8,948 nt of DNA from Pseudomonas sp. (GTDB taxonomy: Bacteria > Pseudomonadota > Gammaproteobacteria > Pseudomonadales > Pseudomonadaceae): NCBI GenBank assembly GCA_003525045.1, contig DQGF01000299.1:4941-13888 (forward strand), given 5' to 3'. The translations under genes and the position numbers were made by a program. This document shows positions 1 through 5,437 of this stretch, piece after piece. The notes beneath the pieces were generated by a model that was not told the origin of the DNA, made no database searches, and saw nothing but the letters and a program-made list of their open reading frames with translations. The stretch's first letter is position 1; each line of letters begins with the position of its first letter.

Positions 1-2
1 CC

Positions 3-1019
3 AACCAACAGAAAGTAGCCTTAGTGACCTTCCCTGAGGCGCGTGAATTGGGGCTGATTGATCGCATCCAGGACCTGCTGGGCGAGCGTCTGGTGTATTT
101 GATAGAAGATGTTCAGCCCAATCCGGATGTCGCCCGGTTGCGCAGCACCTACGAACGCTTCTGGCGTGAGGCTGGCGACTGCCAGACGGTCATCGCGGTG
201 GGAGGCGGCAGCGCCATTGATACCGCCAAGGCGCTGATCGTTGGCACCGAATCCGGCAGCTTTGATGAATTGCTGGCCTTGTTGGCGACAGGCAAGCCAT
301 TTGTCCCGGCGCGCAGCAAGGTGCTGATCGCGGCGCCGACCACCGCCGGGACGGGCAGCGAAGTCACCCCGTGGGCTACCATCTGGGACACTGTCAGTCA
401 GAAGAAATATTCGCTGCACCTGGACTGCACCTGGCCCAAAGTCGCCATCATCGACCCTGAACTGATGCTTACCCTGCCTGCCCGGGTGACCGTCTCGACA
501 GGGCTGGATGCGCTGTCTCATGCACTGGAGTCGATCTGGAACGTCAATGCCAATCCCATCTCGGACAATTTCGCGATTTCGGCCATCGAGGACATTCTCG
601 ACTGCCTGCCGAAGCTTCATCGTGACCTGTCCAGCATTGAACTGCGTTCGCGGATGGCATTGGCGGCACTCAATGCTGGAATGGCCTTCTCCAACACCAA
701 GACGGCGCTGGCTCACTCCATCTCCTATGAAATGACCCTGCGCCATGGGTTACCCCATGGCATTGCCTGCTCGTTCACCCTGCCGTTGGTCCTGGGCCTG
801 GCCTGGGGGCGCGATGAATCGCGCGACCGCGTCTTGCAACGGCTATTCGGCAATGACCTGGTCAAAGCCCAGGCCCGTCTGCGCGACTTCCTCCATAGCC
901 TTGAAGTGAAGACCGAATTCGCCGACTACGGCGTGTCAGCGAAGGAAGCCGAGGAGATGGTCGAGTACGCCATGCAGGGCGCACGAGGCAAGAATTTCAT
1001 CGGCTCGCGGGCCGCCTAG
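3..1019 (+). CDS. Iron-containing alcohol dehydrogenase, 5'-truncated by window edge (probable phosphonoacetaldehyde reductase-like)
   Basis: The reading frame is open back to the first base, so the gene starts outside the window. The GTG at 24 is an internal codon: the residues before it (NQQKVALV) fit the usual beta-strand ahead of TFPEARELG. About 338 residues are visible; the family is usually about 380-390, so some 45 are missing. Group III (Fe-dependent) alcohol dehydrogenase motifs are clear: the NAD(P)-binding GGGSAIDTAK, then GTGSEVT, and the metal ligands, namely Asp and His in GLDALSHALE, His in TALAHSIS and His in HGLPHG. All four expected iron ligands are present. The enzyme would interconvert an aldehyde and an alcohol in the cytoplasm. 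It ends 60 bp before phnX on the same strand, so the two are probably co-transcribed. That context, and known phosphonate-pathway Fe-ADHs that reduce phosphonoacetaldehyde to 2-hydroxyethylphosphonate, suggest phosphonoacetaldehyde as substrate. The family call is firm; the substrate is inference. Confidence 0.9.
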   Translation, partial: NQQKVALVTFPEARELGLIDRIQDLLGERLVYLIEDVQPNPDVARLRSTYERFWREAGDCQTVIAVGGGSAIDTAKALIVGTESGSFDELLALLATGKPFVPARSKVLIAAPTTAGTGSEVTPWATIWDTVSQKKYSLHLDCTWPKVAIIDPELMLTLPARVTVSTGLDALSHALESIWNVNANPISDNFAISAIEDILDCLPKLHRDLSSIELRSRMALAALNAGMAFSNTKTALAHSISYEMTLRHGLPHGIACSFTLPLVLGLAWGRDESRDRVLQRLFGNDLVKAQARLRDFLHSLEVKTEFADYGVSAKEAEEMVEYAMQGARGKNFIGSRAA

Positions 1020-1079
1020 GAACACACCCCAACATCGCCTGCCGCTCGACCCCCTCTACTTTTTAATCGGAGATTCACC

Positions 1080-1907
1080 ATGCAATACAAACAACCTACC
1101 CAACTCAAAGCAGTGGTCCTGGACTGGGCAGGAACGGTCGTCGACTTCGGTTCCTTTGCACCCACCCAGATCTTTGTCGAGGCGTTCGCGGAGTTCGGTG
1201 TCGCCGTCTCCCTGGAAGAGGCTCGTGGCCCCATGGGCATGGGTAAGTGGGACCACATCCGCACCCTGTGCAACCAGCCGCAGATTGCCGAACGCTACCG
1301 TGCCGTCTTCGACCGTTTGCCGACCGATGAAGACGTTACCGCCCTTTACGAGCGCTTCATGCCGCTGCAGATCGAGAAGATCGCCTTGCACTCGGCACTG
1401 ATCCCTGGTGCTCTCGAAGCCATTGCCGACCTGCGTGGCAAGGGCCTGAAGATCGGCTCCTGCTCCGGTTACCCGGCGGTGGTGATGGAAAAAGTGGTAG
1501 AGCTGGCTCGTCAGAATGGTTACGTCGCCGACCACGTGGTAGCCACCGACGAAGTGCCCAATGGCCGCCCGCACCCAGCCCAGGCCCTGGCCAATGTCAT
1601 CGCCTTGGGGATCGACGACGTGGCTGCCTGCGTGAAGGTCGATGACACCTGGCCAGGTATCCTTGAGGGTCGCAGCGCTGGCATGTGGACGGTCGCGCTG
1701 ACCTGCTCCGGTAACGCCCTGGGCCTGACGTTTGAGCAATACAAGAACCTGTCGCAGGACCAACTGACTCAAGAGCGCGTACGCATTGCTCGGTTGTTCG
1801 AAGGCTCGCGCCCACACTACCTGATCGACACCATCAGCGACCTGCCGGCAGTGGTCGACGACATCAACCAGAGACTGGCTCGAGGTGAGGTACCGCAGGC
1901 CTGCTGA
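1080..1907 (+). CDS. phnX: Phosphonoacetaldehyde hydrolase (phosphonatase)
   Basis: This 275-residue HAD-superfamily enzyme has the usual length for PhnX. It cleaves the C-P bond of phosphonoacetaldehyde to acetaldehyde and phosphate, the second step of 2-aminoethylphosphonate breakdown after the transaminase PhnW (not in this window). Asp15 in VVLDWAGT is the expected nucleophile, with the PhnX-typical Ala at +2. Lys56 in MGMGKWDH matches the Schiff-base lysine of the cap domain. SCSGYP (127-132) is HAD motif II, and Arg163 (NGRPHP) and the Asp188-Asp189 pair (VKVDDTWPG) follow as motifs III/IV. The ATG is preceded by CGGAG at 1068-1072 with 7-nt spacing, and no better start is present. It lies 60 bp behind the Fe-ADH gene. 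No promoter is evident in that gap, so it is probably expressed from upstream. Confidence 0.96.
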   Translation: MQYKQPTQLKAVVLDWAGTVVDFGSFAPTQIFVEAFAEFGVAVSLEEARGPMGMGKWDHIRTLCNQPQIAERYRAVFDRLPTDEDVTALYERFMPLQIEKIALHSALIPGALEAIADLRGKGLKIGSCSGYPAVVMEKVVELARQNGYVADHVVATDEVPNGRPHPAQALANVIALGIDDVAACVKVDDTWPGILEGRSAGMWTVALTCSGNALGLTFEQYKNLSQDQLTQERVRIARLFEGSRPHYLIDTISDLPAVVDDINQRLARGEVPQAC

Positions 1908-1940
1908 ACAGTGTTTTGAGCCGTCGCATGCAGAGGGCCA

Positions 1941-1980
1941 GATGTGTCATCAAGCAAAACTCCCGGCTTGCTGACACATC
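1941..1980. repeat. Imperfect inverted repeat (hairpin) 33 nt after phnX
   Basis: The arms GATGTGTCA (1941-1949) and TGACACATC (1972-1980) pair perfectly. After one mismatch (T1950/C1971), CAAGC (1951-1955) pairs with GCTTG (1966-1970) around a 10-nt loop. This gives 14 of 15 pairs. No T-run follows on either strand, so it is not a canonical rho-independent terminator. It could protect the 3' end of the phn transcript or be a protein-binding site. The pairing is seen directly; the role is inference. Confidence 0.6.
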
Positions 1981-2121
1981 AGGGTCGACGGCAGTAGCCA
2001 CTGCATCGCTACCAGAACACCGCGCAATCTTCGACGCGATATCGACTGCCGATTCCGCTCTGGCCAGCGTCTGTCATTAAGGGCCCCAATCGACCCGATT
2101 ATTCAGTGAATCTACAAAACC

Positions 2122-2140
2122 GTGGAAAGCATTTTTCCAC
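2122..2140. terminator. Perfect 7-bp hairpin, possible bidirectional terminator
   Basis: GTGGAAA (2122-2128) pairs with TTTCCAC (2134-2140) around a 5-nt loop. On the - strand the hairpin is followed after a short gap by GTTTTG, and on the + strand by CAATACTTTTT. Either could serve as a modest U-tract. It lies about 210 bp beyond the porin stop, so it could end leftward transcription. The strand of action is uncertain. Confidence 0.4.
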
Positions 2141-2201
2141 CAATACTTTTTGCTGAGGAAATCAGAAGCTGGATTCAATAGATCGAGCAAAACAGTCAGG
2201 G

Positions 2202-2232
2202 AAGGGGCAGGCCAGGGCCAGCTGCCCTTTTT
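2202..2232 (+). terminator. Candidate rho-independent terminator, rightward
   Basis: AAGGGGCAG (2202-2210) pairs with CTGCCCTTT (2222-2230), nine pairs with one G-T wobble, around an 11-nt loop. A TTTTT run (2228-2232) overlaps the 3' arm. This is the best terminator-like element in the gap. Its T-run is only on the + strand, so it would stop transcription coming from phnX, about 295 bp after the phnX stop codon. Confidence 0.6.
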
Positions 2233-2352
2233 AAGCCCCCAAACCTAGGCACAGATGCTCTTTTTCGAAGTGTTCCTATCCAAGCGGCTTATGATTAAAG
2301 ATTGAAAAGGGCCGTACCCGAGGCTAGGCACTCTCACCGTTCCAGCAGGCTG

Positions 2353-3594
2353 TTAAAACAATGGAATCGTATAATTGACAATAATACGGTTTTGGTCGAC
2401 GCTCCGGTTCAGATCGCTGCGATAAGTACCATTTCGCCATCTGACACCAAGGTTCTTTAGCCGACCGCTTTGAATAACATAGGCGATATCGGTGTCACGC
2501 TCCCATTCGCTGCCTTCGACATTTTTCAACTGAATGCCGTTGCCCTTTATATAACGGGTCATAATCGACAATCCAGGAATGCCGAGCGCAGCGAAGTCAA
2601 AGTCGTAGCGCAACTGCCAGGACTTTTCTTCAGGGTTGGCAAAGTCTGGACCGATGAGTACATAGTTGATGAGGAAAGCATCGGTGCCGTTGAGGTAAGG
2701 AAAACCGGTATTGCCTCGCATTTCCTGATATCCAACCCCGAAGCCATGCCCTTTGAGGCTGTAGGTAAACATGGCGCCAAAGGCTTGGTTATCGATGTTC
2801 GAGTGCCCTTCGTTCGTTGAGCGAGCATAACGGATATCGCTTTTGAATGACTGGCCTGCGGCAATAGGTAGACGGTGGACCAAACTGAGAATCTGCTGAT
2901 TGTAGTTTTTCTTTAAGTTCCCGTAGTTGTAAGAAACATCCAGATTTTTACTCAGTTGGTAAGTGCCACCAGCATAACGAAATTCGTCACTTAGTTGGGT
3001 GCCTGTACTTCCCCGGGCAACGGGTATGAAGTCATCGCCGCCTGCGGAGTTACGAATAGTGTTTTGCGTCAGCCGTCCCGCATTCAGTGTCAGCCCTTTG
3101 ATTTCTCTGGAGGTCAGGTCAACCCCTTCGAAGGTTTGCGGCAGTAACCGCGAGTCAGTGGAAAGAACCGTTGGCAGAGTCGGACTAAGGGTACCTACAC
3201 GAAGCGTGGTGGCTGAGATACGGGCTTTGCCGGTAACGCCTGCGCGACTGTAATCATCAGGCACGCCGCGTTCACCGATCGGCAACAAGCCAGTGCCGCC
3301 GCGTTTGACACTGGAGTCCAGCTTTAACCCTAGCAACCCCGACGCGTCGAAGCCAAAACCGACCGGCCCTTCAGTGAAGCCGGATTGGTAGTTGAGCATA
3401 AATCCTTGCGCCCATTCTTGAGCGCGAGACTGTGCAGCGCTTGGTTGGCGGTTATCACTGCTCATGAAAAAATTGCGAAGTTGTAGGTTGGCCTTACTGT
3501 CAGAGACGAAGTCAGCGCAGGCAACCTGCGGCATGATAGCGAGCGCCGCACAGACAACAGGGTACAACGATAGGAGATTTACATTCCTACACAT
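2353..3594 (-). CDS. OprD-family outer-membrane porin
   Basis: The product is a 413-residue precursor of a substrate-specific OprD-type beta-barrel channel, which admits organic acids or amino acids through the outer membrane. With the start chosen here it begins with a signal peptide (MCRNVNLLSLYPVVCAALA..., cleavage likely after QVACA). The OprD-family N-terminus DFVSDSKANLQLRNFF follows, and the chain ends in NYTIPLF, with the C-terminal Phe used for BAM-mediated barrel assembly. The frame is open to an ATG at 3645, giving 430 aa. I prefer the start at 3594 because the extra 17 residues (MCYVDAKNKNNNAEKKI) precede the signal peptide and read like a translated A-rich leader. A weak GAG lies about 10 nt upstream of it. 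The permease gene lies upstream on the same strand, 104 bp from this start, so the two are probably one operon. Length and aromatic-locus context resemble the OpdK/VanP-type aromatic-acid porins, but I cannot assign the substrate. Confidence 0.92.
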   Translation of the reverse strand: MCRNVNLLSLYPVVCAALAIMPQVACADFVSDSKANLQLRNFFMSSDNRQPSAAQSRAQEWAQGFMLNYQSGFTEGPVGFGFDASGLLGLKLDSSVKRGGTGLLPIGERGVPDDYSRAGVTGKARISATTLRVGTLSPTLPTVLSTDSRLLPQTFEGVDLTSREIKGLTLNAGRLTQNTIRNSAGGDDFIPVARGSTGTQLSDEFRYAGGTYQLSKNLDVSYNYGNLKKNYNQQILSLVHRLPIAAGQSFKSDIRYARSTNEGHSNIDNQAFGAMFTYSLKGHGFGVGYQEMRGNTGFPYLNGTDAFLINYVLIGPDFANPEEKSWQLRYDFDFAALGIPGLSIMTRYIKGNGIQLKNVEGSEWERDTDIAYVIQSGRLKNLGVRWRNGTYRSDLNRSVDQNRIIVNYTIPLF

Positions 3595-3610
3595 GATTTT
3601 TTTCTCGGCG

Positions 3611-3618
3611 TTGTTGTT
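3611..3618 (-). promoter_or_regulatory. Candidate Crc/Hfq catabolite-activity (CA) motif in the porin mRNA leader
   Basis: On the - strand the leader reads AACAACAA (perfect AANAANAA), 16 nt upstream of the preferred ATG, inside an A-rich stretch. In Pseudomonas, Hfq with Crc binds such motifs near the translation start of catabolic and transport genes and blocks translation when preferred carbon sources are present. The match is seen; its use here is inference. A short A-rich motif can occur by chance. Confidence 0.4.
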
Positions 3619-3698
3619 TTTATTCTTTGCGTCTACGTAGCACATGCGAAATCCGCACTGTCAGGCGCCGTTATCTTTTTGAAGCGGACCGCAAAGTG

Positions 3699-5045
3699 TT
3701 AAGACTTGCCGATGATCGCCATGCGACGCCCGACGAAGTAGATGCATACGGCCGATACCAGGAAGAGCAAGGAAACCAAGCCAAGACCAGTAGAAAGGCT
3801 ATCAGTCTTAGTTTGAATGTTGCCAATTGCCATAGGGGCTAGCCAGCCGCCGAACAGCGCTCCAAACGAGGCTACCAAGGCGATGGCTGCGGGTCGGATC
3901 TTGGCCGAAAGGAAGGTTTGCGGAATAGACCAGAAGATCGCCAGTGAAGAGTAGACGCCAATGTTGGCAACCATGAAGCCGAGTAATGTAACAACCAAGT
4001 TGTTTGAAAAAGCCACTATACAATAGCCTGTCGCCGCGATCAGAGTGCCGCCGATAGCGTGTTTAATACGCTCATTTTTCAGGTCCGAGCGGCGGCAGAG
4101 TAATGTCATGCCGATCACTCCTGCCAGAGGCGGCAGTGCAGCTAGAATACCAATCATATTCAGCGGCACGTCATGACGGTGCAGAATTTGTGGCAGCCAA
4201 GCACCCAGACAGGCGTTTCCACAGAAAATACCGATATAACCTAGCGCAAGTAGCCAGAATATACGGGTTTTGAGCAAGTCTTTTATGCCATCCGTATGGC
4301 CGCTGGGGTTGCCCTTTTTCTCACTCTCGATCTGGTTCTGCAGCCAGTTACGTTCACGTTCCGACAGCCACTTGGCTTGGCGAGGATGGTCTGTCAGGTA
4401 ATAGATACCGAATAATCCTAACGCCAATGCCGGTAATCCCTCCAGCACGAACAGCCATTTCCAGCCGGGAATCCCCAACGTACCATCAAGCTGCATGATT
4501 AGGCCGGAGATCAATGACGCCAAAACATAGGCACAGGGGATAGCATACGTAAATCTGGCGTTGTAGCGCGCGCGATAGTGTTGTGGGATCCAATAGCTTA
4601 AGTAGAGAAATACGCCTGGGGTTAGACCAGCTTCGGCAATGCCCAGCAACGCACGCACTAAGTAGAAGCTATAAGGTCCGGTAACAAATGCCATGGAAAT
4701 GGTAACGACTCCGAATGCCAGAGCGATACGGGTCAGAGTTTTACGTGCGCCAAAACGGGCAAGGGCCAGGTTACTAGGTAATTCGAATAGGGCATAACCC
4801 AGGAAAAGTACGCCTAGGCCGATGCTGTACATCTGGGGTGTCAGACCCAGGTCTCGGTTCATGGAAAACGACGCGAATCCCAAATTGCCCCGGTCCAATA
4901 CAGAGATGACGTACAACGCGATCAAATACCACATGACGCGCCGTCCGACCTTGCGCACGATGACGTCTCCTTCGACGGTCATTGCCGGGCTTGTCACTGT
5001 GCCAGGTGCCGTGTCGAGAGCGGGGTTGGGTGACGTATTCTGCAT
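3699..5045 (-). CDS. MFS transporter, anion:cation symporter (ACS, phthalate/organic-acid permease) family
   Basis: This 448-residue inner-membrane permease has the normal ACS-family length. A hydrophilic N-terminal tail of about 35 residues comes first, then the first membrane span with the family signature VISVLDRGNLGFA (about residues 46-58). The loop-2 region FELPSNLALARFGARKTL, the WIPQHYRARYNA segment after span 4 and GWKWLFVLEGLPAL before span 6 are all typical. Six further hydrophobic segments follow a cytoplasmic loop (about residues 215-255). Members import phthalate, tartrate, galactonate, hydroxyphenylacetate and similar anions with protons. The start is well supported: GGAGAGGAGA precedes the ATG at about 8 nt. 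It is divergent from the Rieske oxygenase gene and upstream of the porin, so it probably feeds the oxygenase substrate into the cell. Family is firm; the substrate is unknown. Confidence 0.93.
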   Translation of the reverse strand: MQNTSPNPALDTAPGTVTSPAMTVEGDVIVRKVGRRVMWYLIALYVISVLDRGNLGFASFSMNRDLGLTPQMYSIGLGVLFLGYALFELPSNLALARFGARKTLTRIALAFGVVTISMAFVTGPYSFYLVRALLGIAEAGLTPGVFLYLSYWIPQHYRARYNARFTYAIPCAYVLASLISGLIMQLDGTLGIPGWKWLFVLEGLPALALGLFGIYYLTDHPRQAKWLSERERNWLQNQIESEKKGNPSGHTDGIKDLLKTRIFWLLALGYIGIFCGNACLGAWLPQILHRHDVPLNMIGILAALPPLAGVIGMTLLCRRSDLKNERIKHAIGGTLIAATGYCIVAFSNNLVVTLLGFMVANIGVYSSLAIFWSIPQTFLSAKIRPAAIALVASFGALFGGWLAPMAIGNIQTKTDSLSTGLGLVSLLFLVSAVCIYFVGRRMAIIGKS

Positions 5046-5174
5046 GCTATCTCCTCTCCAGTTCCCCCTGCCGATGTCAGTTACGCATCGTGCTTCAGGC
5101 CCGGAATTATTGTTGTAAGGACTATCCGCTAATCACTGAACCTGCCCTTGGGCGCCTGCAGCGTAGAGGGCCCG

Positions 5175-5204
5175 ATCTTAGCATCGGTTTTTTGATAGAA
5201 TCAA
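5175..5204 (-). promoter_or_regulatory. Weak candidate leftward promoter for permease-porin operon
   Basis: On the - strand, TTGATT (5204-5199) and TAAGAT (5180-5175) are separated by 18 bp, four of six matches to each sigma70 consensus hexamer. Operator-like 13-mers abut it upstream. A competing possibility is a -10 TATTTA at 5236-5231, directly next to the operator pair in the same geometry as on the right side. That one lacks a convincing -35. Neither is proven. Confidence 0.3.
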
Positions 5205-5231
5205 CTGGTAGAACCAAATTGGACCCACAAT
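5205..5231. promoter_or_regulatory. Left operator pair, GntR (FadR-type) like
   Basis: Two 13-mers are separated by one base: CTGGTAGAACCAA (5205-5217) and the weaker TTGGACCCACAAT (5219-5231). The first shares the TGGT-N3-ACCAA core with the right-hand site TTGGTAGTACCAA. FadR-subfamily GntR regulators such as PdhR and LldR use TTGGT-N(2-3)-ACCAA-type operators. The sites sit on the permease side of the control region. The matches are seen; the regulator class is inferred. Confidence 0.5.
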
Positions 5232-5362
5232 AAATATTTCCTCTCCTTATGCCTTACATCTCTCTCGAACATTTTTGACGTCAAGACTTCCATTCCGCTT
5301 GTGATTTCGCTGGTTTTTTTGCTCTGAAATCCGACCAAAACGTAAATAAAAAACGCAACCTG

Positions 5363-5390
5363 TTGACGAGATATTTCGTTCTCCTATAAA
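5363..5390 (+). promoter_or_regulatory. Sigma70-type promoter of the Rieske oxygenase operon
   Basis: TTGACG (5363-5368) and TATAAA (5385-5390) each match five of six consensus bases and are separated by 16 bp. The predicted start site lies near 5397, about 40 nt before the ATG at 5438. The operator pair begins at the base after the -10 hexamer, so a bound repressor would cover the start site. Confidence 0.75.
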
Positions 5391-5417
5391 TTGGCCACAC
5401 CAATTTGGTAGTACCAA
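5391..5417. promoter_or_regulatory. Right operator pair, GntR (FadR-type) like
   Basis: TTGGCCACACCAA (5391-5403) and the perfect palindrome TTGGTAGTACCAA (5405-5417) are separated by one base. They run from directly after the -10 box to about +20. This placement fits repression by occlusion, with relief when an inducer (probably the substrate or a CoA-ester intermediate) binds the regulator. No regulator gene is in the window; it may lie beyond the right edge or elsewhere. Confidence 0.65.
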
Positions 5418-5437
5418 TTATAAAAAGGAGAGGCCTC

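Larger units (their letters stand above)
1908..2352. other. 445-bp non-coding stretch between convergent phnX and the OprD-family porin
   Basis: I find no credible gene on either strand. The region holds three inverted repeats, listed separately: 1941-1980, 2122-2140 and 2202-2230. The convergent arrangement of its neighbours (phnX rightward, porin leftward) means both transcripts must end here. Base composition becomes visibly more AT-rich from about 2100 onward. I see no tRNA end, integrase remnant or obvious direct repeat that would define an island boundary. Confidence 0.7.
5046..5437. promoter_or_regulatory. Divergent control region between permease and Rieske oxygenase genes
   Basis: This 392-bp AT-rich non-coding region serves two divergent operons. 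It contains a strong rightward promoter (5363-5390), two pairs of GntR-like 13-mers (5205-5231 and 5391-5417) and a perfect 10-bp palindrome TTGACGTCAA (5275-5284). A CCGAT/ATCGG hairpin followed by six T's (5172-5193) is also present. I see no gene in it; the open frames across it lack ribosome-binding sites and recognisable protein sequence. Confidence 0.75.

Noticed and set aside
24..26. GTG at 24 as the true start of the Fe-ADH
   Set aside because: The frame continues open to the left edge with family-like residues, no ribosome-binding site precedes the GTG, and the protein would lack the first beta-strand region.
1056..1817. Long open frame of 253 codons on the - strand opposite phnX, and a similar 241-codon frame at 21-746 opposite the Fe-ADH
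   Set aside because: They are antisense to genes with complete catalytic motifs, have low-complexity Arg/Gly/Gln-rich translations typical of GC-rich shadows, and lack convincing ribosome-binding sites.
5172..5193. CCGAT/ATCGG hairpin followed by TTTTTT as a rho-independent terminator on the + strand
   Set aside because: The stem is only five pairs and no rightward gene precedes it; on the - strand it would simply be part of the permease leader or promoter. Kept only as a note.
4982..5233. 83-codon + strand frame running into the divergent control region
   Set aside because: It overlaps the start of the permease gene in antisense, has no ribosome-binding site and shows no family-like sequence.
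5231..5260. A second AAGGAGAGG on the - strand resembling the oxygenase ribosome-binding site, hinting at a small leader ORF
   Set aside because: No ATG follows at suitable distance; the possible ATT/GTG-initiated frame is about 16 codons with no recognisable features, so the purine-rich match is probably chance.
5405..5437. TTG at 5405 as an upstream start for the Rieske oxygenase, adding 11 residues
   Set aside because: It lies inside the operator palindrome, only about 8 nt from the predicted transcription start, and has no Shine-Dalgarno site. The ATG at 5438 has AAGGAG at good spacing and begins at the usual family N-terminus.
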